From positions 1 to 16,307 of the forward strand of contig CAZEQL010000026.1 in assembly GCA_964514415.1 (NCBI GenBank): a DNA stretch of 16,307 bases, read 5' to 3'. Source of the stretch: CAZEQL01 sp964514415 (GTDB lineage Bacteria; Chloroflexota; Dehalococcoidia; GIF9; AB-539-J10). Shown piece after piece: positions 1 to 6,019 of this stretch (position 1 is its first letter; the number at the start of each line of letters is the position of its first letter). A model generated the notes under the pieces. It saw nothing but the letters and a program-made list of their open reading frames with translations. It did not search any database and had not been told where the DNA came from. The translations under genes and the position numbers were made by a program.

Positions 1-1553
1 CGTTAGGTCTGATACGGAGCGCTGATAACATACAGATTCTAGCTACCATTGGCGTGGTGTTGCTTCTTTTCACATTAGGGATAGAGTTTTCCTTTCATGA
101 ATTGAAGCGGGTCAGGAATATAGCCATTTTTGGGGGCATAGTGCAGATAGTAGCCACTACTGCCCTGGGGGTGCTTATTGCTGTGTTCTTGTTGGGGCAA
201 AGCCTTTATGGAGCTATAGTTTTTGGTTTTCTCGTCGCGCTGAGCAGCACTATGGTTGTGATTGGGATGTTGGTGGACAGAGGTGAGGCGAACTCGGTGC
301 ATGGGCGCGTGATGATAGGCATCTTGTTATTGCAAGATATTGCTGCTGCCTTCGCTATGTTTATCCTGCCAGCGCTGGGAGCAGGTAGTGATAATTTATT
401 ACCTACGTTGGGTATGGCTTTCCTCAAGGCTGGAGTGTTTATTGCCCTGGTGATAGTTGTTGGCATTTGGTTAATACCCCGTTTATTAAGGCGTGTAGCC
501 CTAAGGCAGTCCAGGGAGCTTTTTATCCTTGCTATTGCTGCCGTATGCTTAGGAAGTGCTTTTGCTGCTTACTATTTTGGCTTATCTGCTGCTTTAGGTG
601 CTTTTGCTGTTGGTCTTATGGTCAGTCAATCTGATTTTGCTCATCAATCGCTTGGCGATATGGTGCCACTGCGTGATTTGTTTGCCGCACTTTTCTTCGT
701 GTCAATTGGCATGCTTATCAATTTGCCTTTTTTGGCAGGTAACATTACTCCCTTGCTTATATTGGTGGCTGCTATAGTTCTGGGCAAGTTTGTCATCTGC
801 TCAGCTATTACTCGGCTGTTCGGCTATCGGGGTAAAACAGTGCCATTGGTGGGGGCTGGCATGATACAGGTTGGGGAGTTTAGTTTTGTATTAGCGCAGC
901 TATGCCTGGGAGCAGGTGTAATTACAGGACATATCTATTCAATGATACTTGGCAGCGCTGTAATTACCATGCTCCTCACCCCATTTATTTTTGCCTTAAC
1001 TTCTAAACTGTGCGTCAAGCAGAAAGAAATCATACAAGTTGCCGCTGAAGGTAAAGAGCAACCTGCTGTAGGAATCCCAACTTTGACTAACCATATAGTT
1101 ATTTGTGGGCATGGCCGTGTCGGCAGTAACGTGGCTCGAATTCTTAGTCAGTTGGCTATTCCGTATGTGGTTACTGATCTCGACCCTAAAACTATCTCTG
1201 AACTTCGGGAGAGAGGGATTCCCTGCGTTTACGGAGATGCTGGCAATCAGAGAGTGCTCTATGAAGCAGGGGTTAAGAATGCTGCAGCCCTGGTACTTGC
1301 TGTTGCTGATCCGGTGGCGATAAGGCTTGCCCTAGACTATGCCCGGAGAATTAATCCCAAGCTGGATATAATTGCCCGCGCCCACAATGATTCCGAGCTT
1401 GAATTTTTGCAAAACAGGGGTGTTTCTGAGGTAGTTCGACCTGAAACAGAGGCTGGCATCGAGATCGTACGGCATATTTTATGCCGAATGAATGTTCCTA
1501 TGGCTACAGTTGAGGGGGTTATTTCTGGCCAGAGAAAAACATGCCCCATGTAA
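1..1553 (+). CDS. CPA2-type monovalent cation/proton antiporter with RCK (TrkA-N) domain, 5'-truncated
   Basis: This is a membrane antiporter of the KefB/CPA2 family, expected to exchange K+ or Na+ for protons across the cytoplasmic membrane. The open frame extends without a stop to the left window edge and reads conserved family sequence before the first GTG at position 54 (residues like NIQILATIGVVLLLFTLGIE). The gene therefore begins outside the window and the GTG is not its start; I estimate roughly 50-70 residues are missing. About ten hydrophobic segments follow. From about position 1090 there is a cytosolic nucleotide-binding RCK domain with the Rossmann motif CGHGRVGSNVA, the acidic end of beta-2 (VTDLD) and the GDAGN turn. 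No TrkA-C domain follows; the protein stops soon after the RCK-N fold. Its stop lies 3 nt from the stop of the convergent zinc-ribbon gene. The family is certain; the transported ion is not. Confidence 0.9.
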   Translation, partial: LGLIRSADNIQILATIGVVLLLFTLGIEFSFHELKRVRNIAIFGGIVQIVATTALGVLIAVFLLGQSLYGAIVFGFLVALSSTMVVIGMLVDRGEANSVHGRVMIGILLLQDIAAAFAMFILPALGAGSDNLLPTLGMAFLKAGVFIALVIVVGIWLIPRLLRRVALRQSRELFILAIAAVCLGSAFAAYYFGLSAALGAFAVGLMVSQSDFAHQSLGDMVPLRDLFAALFFVSIGMLINLPFLAGNITPLLILVAAIVLGKFVICSAITRLFGYRGKTVPLVGAGMIQVGEFSFVLAQLCLGAGVITGHIYSMILGSAVITMLLTPFIFALTSKLCVKQKEIIQVAAEGKEQPAVGIPTLTNHIVICGHGRVGSNVARILSQLAIPYVVTDLDPKTISELRERGIPCVYGDAGNQRVLYEAGVKNAAALVLAVADPVAIRLALDYARRINPKLDIIARAHNDSELEFLQNRGVSEVVRPETEAGIEIVRHILCRMNVPMATVEGVISGQRKTCPM

Positions 1554-1556
1554 GCT

Positions 1557-2000
1557 TTAGTGTCCTTGGAACATCCCCTTAATTTTATCACGAAAAGATT
1601 TGGAGCCTGTTTTCTTAAGAAAGCCCGCCCATTCTGCTTCGGCAGCAGCTTTGCGCTTCAAGTCTTTCCTTGTCTGCTGCATCAGCTCGAGAACTCTTTT
1701 TTCCTCACCAGCATCGAGCCAGAAGCCATGCCCCTCAGGGCAGAAATCGAGTTCTAAGTCGTAGTAGGCACGATAGTCAAAAGCCTTCATTGGTTGATTG
1801 CATCTGGGGCATAGAAGTTCGCCGACTCGGGGACTGTAGACCAGCGTTCCTTTGAGTTCATCAGCCTCGAAGACAGTGTCTTCAAGTTGGTCAAGCTCAG
1901 GATAGTCTAACCACATACCCTGGCAGTCGGGGCATCTGTCAATCTCGATTCCTTTGTACTGCTCTATTTTTAATTCAGCGTGGCACCGTGGACAATTCAT
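1557..2000 (-). CDS. Double zinc-ribbon (zf-TFIIB family) protein
   Basis: This small soluble protein of 147 residues has two treble-cysteine zinc ribbons of the zf-TFIIB type. The first ribbon uses C3-x2-C6 and C23-x2-C26 followed by GMWLD. The second uses C64-x2-C67 and C87 with H91 followed by GFWLD. After the second ribbon comes a charged, probably helical tail of about 50 residues, rich in Lys, Arg and Glu. The chosen start is the ATG at 2000, because a GGAGGAGGG Shine-Dalgarno sequence lies just upstream and the first ribbon begins at residue 3. An in-frame start 13 codons further upstream is open but would place the Shine-Dalgarno sequence inside the gene. Members of this family are common and mostly uncharacterised; zinc binding is well supported, while a role in nucleic-acid or protein binding is only a guess. 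Confidence 0.8.
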   Translation of the reverse strand: MNCPRCHAELKIEQYKGIEIDRCPDCQGMWLDYPELDQLEDTVFEADELKGTLVYSPRVGELLCPRCNQPMKAFDYRAYYDLELDFCPEGHGFWLDAGEEKRVLELMQQTRKDLKRKAAAEAEWAGFLKKTGSKSFRDKIKGMFQGH

Positions 2001-2055
2001 ATTTCTGTTCCCTCCTCCTGTTTTAAGATTATTTGACAATTAAACATTCATCTGC

Positions 2056-2239
2056 TGTAGTTCAGATAGGTGGGTGACATGTCGGGCAATCCTTTCTAGC
2101 GAGCATAAGGCGGGGGTGAACCCTGCCNNNNNNNNNNNNNNNNNNNNNNNNNNNNNNNNNNNNNNNNNNNNNNNNNNNNNNNNNNNNNNNNNNNNNNNNN
2201 NNNNNNNNNNNNNNNNNNNNNNNNNNNCTACATTTTTAA
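2056..2239. repeat. Probable intergenic repeat containing the scaffold gap
   Basis: The non-coding stretch begins with TGTAGTT (2056-2062). Immediately before the gap is a GC-rich hairpin at 2109-2127, with stem GGCGGGG/CCCTGCC (one G-T pair) and loop GTGAA. Directly after the gap is CTACATTTTTAA (2228-2239), identical over 12 bases to the right end of the palindromic repeat at 5823-5881, which also starts with TGTAGTT. This suggests a larger or composite member of an intergenic repeat family whose centre could not be assembled. The sequence between 2062 and 2109 has no match that I can see elsewhere in the window. Confidence 0.4.
2128..2227. other. Assembly gap of 100 N
   Basis: There are exactly 100 undetermined bases, the conventional placeholder for a scaffold gap of unknown size. 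Real length and content are unknown, so a gene or RNA could be hidden here. Open frames that cross it are meaningless. Confidence 0.98.
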
Positions 2240-2249
2240 TCAGCCTCGC

Positions 2250-2279
2250 TTGTTTAATTATCAAAGGTTATTGTATCAT
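2250..2279 (+). promoter_or_regulatory. Possible sigma-70-type promoter for pduO-hisA-hisI
   Basis: TTGTTT (2250-2255) and TATCAT (2274-2279) are separated by 18 bases and lie about 33 bases upstream of the pduO start. The -10 box matches consensus at five of six positions, the -35 box at only three. No riboswitch fold is visible in the short leader. Confidence 0.3.
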
Positions 2280-2311
2280 AGAACAAAATTTGATTGACTT
2301 AAGGGGATGCA

Positions 2312-2857
2312 ATGAAAACATTTAATAAAAAAGGTGATAAGGGAGAAACCAGCCTTCTTTACGGAGTAAGGACAGCTAAGAGTGATGACAGGTGTGAGGC
2401 GTATGGTACTATTGATGAGGTGGTCTCAATGTTAGGGCTGGCTAAGAACTTTTGCCAACCGGAGATCAAGGACATCGTGTCCAGCTTACAGCGGGAGTTA
2501 TTTGTTATAGGGGCAGAGATGGCAACTCCAGAGGAACACTATTCGCAAATGGTAGCGAAAGGGAAAGTAATTACACCGGAGATGGTGCAGAGGCTGGAGG
2601 ATTTGATAGATGATTTTGAGGCTAAAATTGACATACCTCATGAGTTTATTATTCCTGGTGCTTGTGTAAGTTCGGCAGCTTTAGATGTAGCCCGGACAGT
2701 AATACGGCGTGCTGAGAGAAGAGCAGTCGCACTGAAGCAGGCGGGGCGGTTGGCTAATGAAGAAGTACCAAGGTATCTTAATCGTCTGGCCGACCTGATT
2801 TTTACCCTGGCTCGTTACCAGGAGAAGGTTGGGAATGGAGATAATTCCGGCCATTGA
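2312..2857 (+). CDS. pduO: PduO-type cob(I)alamin adenosyltransferase
   Basis: The enzyme transfers the 5'-deoxyadenosyl group of ATP to cob(I)alamin to make adenosylcobalamin in the cytosol. The 181-residue length is normal for the single-domain PduO/CobO-like family. The N-terminal ATP loop is present as NKKGDKGETSLLYG (residues 5-18), where the family usually has TKxGDxGxTSL, so the first Thr of the motif is replaced. Also present are TIDE with Asp35, FIIPG (112-116), the arginine-rich helix RTVIRRAERR (128-137) and LNRLAD (156-161), which normally reads LNRLSD. AGGGG precedes the ATG by five bases. The end of the gene overlaps hisA by 23 nt, so the two are translationally coupled. Coupling of a corrinoid enzyme to histidine genes is unusual. 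It would fit an organism that salvages or depends on corrinoids, as does the B12-binding radical SAM gene at the right edge. Confidence 0.93.
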   Translation: MKTFNKKGDKGETSLLYGVRTAKSDDRCEAYGTIDEVVSMLGLAKNFCQPEIKDIVSSLQRELFVIGAEMATPEEHYSQMVAKGKVITPEMVQRLEDLIDDFEAKIDIPHEFIIPGACVSSAALDVARTVIRRAERRAVALKQAGRLANEEVPRYLNRLADLIFTLARYQEKVGNGDNSGH

Positions 2858-3551
2858 CCTCAGGGGGGGCAAGTGCGTTCGGCTGTATCAAGGTGATTAT
2901 AACCAGCAAACCATCTTCGATGAAAACCCGGTGGCAGTGGCTTTAAGGTGGTATTCCCAGGGAGCGCAATGGCTTCATGTAGTTGACCTGGATGGGGCGG
3001 CAACAGGTGAGCCGAGAAATATAGCGGTGGTTGAGGAAATAATAAAGGAGAGCGGTTTATTTGTGGAGTTGGGTGGTGGCATCAGGGAAAAGCAGGTGGT
3101 GGAAGATTTACTGCAGAAGGGAATAAGCCGTACTATTTTAGGAACAGCAGCCATAGAGAATCCCGGATTGGTGGAGAAGCTTTGCTGTCAGTTCGGCCAA
3201 GCTATAGTGGTGGGTATTGATGCCCGAGATGGCAAGGTAGCTATTCACGGCTGGCGTAAGGACACTGCTATTGATGTGTTAGACTTAAGTCGGGAAATGG
3301 TGAAAATGGGAGTGAAGCGTTTCATTTATACTGACATAAAGAGAGATGGCACCCTTACCGAGCCTAATTTTGATGTAGTACGGGAGCTTGTCTCCCGCCT
3401 GGATGTTCCTGTTATTGCCTCTGGAGGAATTTCTAAGCTGGAGCACCTGGGGAGGCTTAAAGAGCTTGGGGTGGAAGGGGCTATTGTAGGTAAAGCTCTT
3501 TACACCGGAGATATTGATTTACAGAAAGCGATAGTTGGTTTTGGCGGTTAG
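2835..3551 (+). CDS. hisA: ProFAR isomerase (HisA), histidine biosynthesis
   Basis: This TIM-barrel enzyme isomerises the aminoaldose ProFAR to the aminoketose PRFAR, the fourth step of histidine biosynthesis. The length of 239 residues is typical. Catalytic Asp8 (IIPAIDLRGG) and Asp129 (VGIDARDG) are both present. The two phosphate-binding loops appear as ELGGGIRE near residue 80 and ASGGIS in the last quarter, and TDIKRDGT lies between them. The ATG at 2835 is chosen because the family always begins with MEIIPAIDL or similar, and AGGAGAAGG lies just upstream. A TTG two codons earlier is possible but adds nothing conserved. It overlaps the end of pduO and is followed seven bases later by hisI. 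I see no sign of the PriA-type dual specificity, but cannot exclude it from sequence. Confidence 0.96.
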   Translation: MEIIPAIDLRGGKCVRLYQGDYNQQTIFDENPVAVALRWYSQGAQWLHVVDLDGAATGEPRNIAVVEEIIKESGLFVELGGGIREKQVVEDLLQKGISRTILGTAAIENPGLVEKLCCQFGQAIVVGIDARDGKVAIHGWRKDTAIDVLDLSREMVKMGVKRFIYTDIKRDGTLTEPNFDVVRELVSRLDVPVIASGGISKLEHLGRLKELGVEGAIVGKALYTGDIDLQKAIVGFGG

Positions 3552-3558
3552 GAGGCAA

Positions 3559-3897
3559 ATGTTAAAGTTTGATGATAAAGGCTTGATTCCAGCTATTATT
3601 CAAGATGTTAGGAGTGGTGAAGTTCTTATGCTGGGCTATATGAGCGAGGAATCGCTCAGGAGGACTGTATCCAGTGGGGATGTCTGGTTCTACAGTCGTA
3701 GTCGGCAAGAATTGTGGCATAAAGGGGAGACTTCAGGCAATTTCCTCAGGCTGCGTTCCATTATCAAAGATTGTGATGAGGATACACTCCTTGTTCGAGT
3801 TGAGCCTGCTGGTCCTGTATGTCACATTGGTAACCGGACTTGCTTTCTTCAGAATGATGTGGAGTACAGGTTTTTAGAGGATCAGGACTTAGCCTAG
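3559..3897 (+). CDS. hisI: Phosphoribosyl-AMP cyclohydrolase (HisI), monofunctional
   Basis: The enzyme opens the adenine ring of PR-AMP to give ProFAR, the substrate of HisA encoded just upstream. It is 112 residues long and lacks the HisE pyrophosphohydrolase domain, so hisE must lie elsewhere. The metal sites are complete: DCDEDTLL gives Asp71, Cys72, Asp73 and Asp75, and CHIGNRTCF gives Cys88 and Cys95. The SRSRQELWHKGETSGN substrate loop is at residues 46-61. The usual CHTG reads CHIG here. AGGAGG ends three bases before the ATG at 3559. The longer frame starting inside hisA is rejected because it lacks a ribosome site and adds non-conserved residues. The stop overlaps the stop of the convergent DUF1385 gene by nine bases. 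Confidence 0.95.
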   Translation: MLKFDDKGLIPAIIQDVRSGEVLMLGYMSEESLRRTVSSGDVWFYSRSRQELWHKGETSGNFLRLRSIIKDCDEDTLLVRVEPAGPVCHIGNRTCFLQNDVEYRFLEDQDLA

Positions 3898-4785
3898 CGG
3901 GTCTTCTTTTTCTTCAGAGTTGTCAGTTTCAGTAACCTCGTTCAATGCAGATATGGCGGCTTCCAACTGGCTGTCGTCAGGCTCCCTGGTGGTCATCGCC
4001 TGTAGTATTAGACCTGGTGCCAGAAGAATTCGAAGTACAGCATTCTTGGGGTGGCTTGCTCCAAATTTCAGGATTTCATAGCTCAGAGCAGCAATAACAG
4101 GGAGAAGGATTATGCGGGATAGAATGCTCAACCATAATGAGGGGCGACCAATCAGAGCGAAGACGAAGATAGAGATGATTAAAACAATGAAGATAAAACT
4201 AGTGCCACAGCGGGCGTGGGCAGTGGAATAGCTTTTAATCGCTTCCACCTCCAGGGGGATGCCAGCCTCATAAGCGTTAACTGTTTTGTGCTCAGCTCCG
4301 TGGTAGGCAAAAACTCTTTTAATATCGGGAACTAGTCCTATCAACTTAAGATAGGCGATGAAAATGCCGATGCGTATCAAGCCTTCTATCACATTGCTGA
4401 CCAAGGCGGAAGCGATGTGAATGTCAATGAGGTAACGTGTAACGAAAAGAGGAGTAAGAAAGAAGAGAGCTACAGCGAAGGCAATACTGGCAGCTACAGT
4501 ACCCCATAAAAGTGCTGCAGGTATTTTTTGCTCTTCCTCTGCTGAAGCGACTTGAGCAGAGTGAAGTAAAGCTTGAGTGCCCAGAACCAGGGTTTCGATG
4601 AGAACGATGAATCCTCTTATTATGGGTGTTTCTCTGAGACGACCTTTATATATATTGGGCAATGGCCGTTTTGTAATATTTAATTTCCCATCGGGGCCGC
4701 GTACAGATGTAGCCAGGCAGTTCTTGCCTCGCATCATCACTCCCTCGATAATTGCCTGTCCACCGTAATAAAAGGGTTTTGTCAT
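3889..4785 (-). CDS. DUF1385 (YqhQ-like) integral membrane protein
   Basis: This 298-residue polytopic membrane protein belongs to the DUF1385 family, for which I know no established biochemical function. Numbering is from the ATG at 4785. The family signature YGGQAIIEGVMMRG is at about 6-19, and a second conserved block, YHGAEHKTVNAYE, is at about 161-173. Hydrophobic segments lie near 89-112, 135-152, 196-213 and 218-239. The C-terminus is acidic after PGLILQAMTTREPDD. The ATG is preferred because GAGG lies five bases upstream and the signature begins right after it. An in-frame TTG at 4839 has no ribosome site. It is the last gene of the rplU-rpmA-rpmE run; rpmE and DUF1385 are neighbours in many Firmicutes and Chloroflexota, usually followed by prfA/prmC, which is absent here. 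The 159 bases between it and rpmE show no terminator or gene. Confidence 0.9.
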   Translation of the reverse strand: MTKPFYYGGQAIIEGVMMRGKNCLATSVRGPDGKLNITKRPLPNIYKGRLRETPIIRGFIVLIETLVLGTQALLHSAQVASAEEEQKIPAALLWGTVAASIAFAVALFFLTPLFVTRYLIDIHIASALVSNVIEGLIRIGIFIAYLKLIGLVPDIKRVFAYHGAEHKTVNAYEAGIPLEVEAIKSYSTAHARCGTSFIFIVLIISIFVFALIGRPSLWLSILSRIILLPVIAALSYEILKFGASHPKNAVLRILLAPGLILQAMTTREPDDSQLEAAISALNEVTETDNSEEKEDPLG

Positions 4786-4944
4786 CAATGCCTCACGCTC
4801 TTCGCCATTTAAAGGATAATGAATGGGTGATACTTCCAATTCTAATGGAGAAGAATGGGGAACAACTCACCTGGTAAGTTACACATCCTTTGCTTGATAA
4901 ATGATAGAGGCGGGTGGGAATTCCTTTTCTTTTCTTGAGCCTAA

Positions 4945-5163
4945 TTATTCCTTTGTTTCGTCTTTTAAGTTATAGCGTTTCCTAAATCGCTCCACTCTTC
5001 CCATCGTGTCAACTATCCTTTGTTTGCCGGTGTAGAAGGGATGGCACTTGCTACACACTTCAACCCTGAACTCTGGTCTGGTTGAACCAACGGTGAAAGT
5101 ATTGCCACAAAGGCAGGTTACCTTGGCATTATCATAATACTTGGGATGGATTTTGGCCTTCAT
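4945..5163 (-). CDS. rpmE: 50S ribosomal protein L31, zinc-binding form
   Basis: This is a component of the large ribosomal subunit at the central protuberance. The 72 residues begin MKAKIHPKYY and contain the four zinc cysteines Cys17-x-Cys19 and Cys37-x2-Cys40, then the hallmark HPFYTGKQR. It is therefore the cysteine-containing (C+) paralogue that can act as a zinc reserve, not the zinc-free form. The ATG at 5163 is chosen by alignment to the family. A GTG three codons upstream sits on the AGGTGA ribosome site and is rejected. The start lies inside the end of rpmA, overlapping it by 32 nt, so translation is coupled. Confidence 0.95.
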   Translation of the reverse strand: MKAKIHPKYYDNAKVTCLCGNTFTVGSTRPEFRVEVCSKCHPFYTGKQRIVDTMGRVERFRKRYNLKDETKE

Positions 5164-5410
5164 TAAAAACACTCACCTTCTTTTTGTATTTGGTCGCTGA
5201 CGCATATTTAACACAGCCATCTATCAAGGCAAAGAGGGTATAGTCTCTGCCTAGACCGACATTGGTTCCAGGGAGTATGCGAGTTCCACGTTGCCGAACT
5301 AGAATAGTTCCAGCAAGGACTTGCTCTCCTCCGTATCTTTTAACCCCCAGGCGCTTCGCCTGGCTGTCGCGTCCACATCTTGTGCTGCCGCCACCTTTTT
5401 TATGTGCCAT
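5132..5410 (-). CDS. rpmA: 50S ribosomal protein L27
   Basis: L27 sits near the peptidyl-transferase centre, and its N-terminal tail reaches the tRNA acceptor ends. The 92-residue product begins MAHKKGGGSTRCGRDSQAKR, the invariant family N-terminus, with no cleavable Firmicutes-type presequence. The core GTNVGLGRDYTLFAL is intact. The C-terminal tail is about seven residues longer than in E. coli and is encoded in the part that overlaps rpmE. A GGAG ribosome site lies seven bases before the ATG. Only two bases separate it from the end of rplU, the universal rplU-rpmA arrangement. Confidence 0.97.
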   Translation of the reverse strand: MAHKKGGGSTRCGRDSQAKRLGVKRYGGEQVLAGTILVRQRGTRILPGTNVGLGRDYTLFALIDGCVKYASATKYKKKVSVFNEGQNPSQVL

Positions 5411-5412
5411 GT

Positions 5413-5733
5413 TTAGTCTCCTGGTTTAATAATTTCATTTATTGCTAAGCTGGTATAAATTTGGCGATGCCCTATTTTTCGACGGTAACGGACCTTAGAT
5501 TTATATTTAAACACTATAACTTTATCACCTTTGGCTTCCCCTAGTGAGGTAGTGATAACTTTAGCGCCTTTGATAATTGGATTGCCTATGAGTGTGTTTT
5601 CGTTATCGCTAATATATAACACCTTGTCCAGCTCAACCGTGTCGCCTTCAGGTATATTTAAACGCTCAACTTCTATCGTCTGCCTTGGAGCAACCTTATA
5701 CTGTTTACCGCCTGTTTCAACAATAGCGTAAAT
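5413..5733 (-). CDS. rplU: 50S ribosomal protein L21 with an apparent AUU start codon
   Basis: L21 is a 23S rRNA-binding protein of the large subunit. Reading from the ATT at 5733 gives 106 residues starting (M)YAIVETGGKQYKV, the conserved L21 N-terminus, and the family is about 103 long. The rest of the family signature (VIVFKYKSKVRYRRKIGHRQ) is intact. Upstream in frame there is no ATG, GTG or TTG before the stop TAA at 5764-5766. The first conventional start downstream is the GTG at 5622, inside the conserved core, which would delete a third of the protein. A perfect GGAGGTGA sequence ends four bases before the ATT. The simplest reading is translation initiation at AUU, as known for infC in enterobacteria. 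A base error turning ATG into ATT cannot be excluded from one consensus sequence. Confidence 0.93.
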   Translation of the reverse strand: MYAIVETGGKQYKVAPRQTIEVERLNIPEGDTVELDKVLYISDNENTLIGNPIIKGAKVITTSLGEAKGDKVIVFKYKSKVRYRRKIGHRQIYTSLAINEIIKPGD

Positions 5734-5737
5734 TTTC

Positions 5738-5745
5738 TCACCTCC
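5738..5745 (-). promoter_or_regulatory. Shine-Dalgarno sequence that fixes the rplU start
   Basis: GGAGGTGA on the minus strand is fully complementary to the 16S rRNA 3' end. It places the ATT at 5733, seven bases after GGAGG, at optimal distance. No other start candidate has a comparable site, which supports initiation at the unusual codon. Confidence 0.8.
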
Positions 5746-5822
5746 GTTGTATATCGAGGCTGTTTAATTTCAATTCCTCGTTCAATTTCAGACATTTCAG
5801 CGATGTTTCATCCCCACATTTC

Positions 5823-5874
5823 TGTAGTTGCCTGATTCATCAGGCACAATCGCCCAATAAATTGGGCAACTACA
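5823..5874. repeat. 52-bp palindromic intergenic element with two internal hairpins
   Basis: The outer ends TGTAGTT (5823-5829) and AACTACA (5868-5874) are perfect inverted repeats. Inside are two perfect hairpins in tandem: GCCTGA-TTCA-TCAGGC (5830-5845) and GCCCAA-TAAA-TTGGGC (5852-5867), separated by ACAATC. The whole folds as a three-way junction (cloverleaf-like) on either strand. It lies in the 286-bp gene-free stretch upstream of rplU. The size, symmetry and intergenic position resemble REP or MITE-like short repeats. The right flank CTACATTTTTAA recurs beside the scaffold gap at 2228. Confidence 0.75.
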
Positions 5875-5912
5875 TTTTTAAAAACGGCCTCACGTCACCT
5901 GAGTCACTCGTT

Positions 5913-5972
5913 TGTCATCCCAATCGAAGGTTCTCTAAGATTCTTTGGTCGCTACGCTCCCTCGGGATGACA
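5913..5972. repeat. 60-bp intergenic element with TGTCATCCC terminal inverted repeats
   Basis: The element is bounded by TGTCATCCC (5913-5921) and its exact reverse complement GGGATGACA (5964-5972). The interior includes GGTCGCTACGCTCCCTC. This layout (terminal GTCATCCC, then a GAGGGAGCGTAGCGACC block and a GAATCT block when read on the minus strand) matches, from memory, a dispersed repeat seen in many uncultured anaerobe genomes. It has no coding capacity, consistent with a non-autonomous mobile or REP-like unit. It sits 39 bases from the other palindromic repeat. No further gene or clear terminator is visible between 5734 and 6019. Confidence 0.65.
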
Positions 5973-6019
5973 TTAGAGTGAACAGTTACTCGAATTCTAC
6001 CAGTTCGAATTATTAAGTG

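Noticed and set aside
2041..2127. tRNA or riboswitch upstream of pduO
   Set aside because: No cloverleaf with a TTC arm or a B12-box-like sequence could be found; only one short hairpin is visible before the gap.
2040..2325. Open frames on both strands running through the undetermined bases
   Set aside because: They exist only because N codons are not read as stops; the flanking peptides show no family features and the sequence looks like a repeat.
4786..4944. A small gene or extra N-terminal extension of DUF1385 starting at the TTG at 4839
   Set aside because: No ribosome site precedes the TTG, and the conserved protein begins right after the ATG at 4785, which has GAGG correctly placed.
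5413..5622. A shorter 69-residue L21 starting at the GTG at 5622
   Set aside because: It would remove the conserved YAIVETGGKQY region, has no ribosome site, and starts inside the conserved core. The AUU start explains everything better.
5823..5972. CRISPR-like array of hairpin repeats
   Set aside because: The two palindromic units are unrelated to each other, there is no regular spacing, and no cas gene is nearby.
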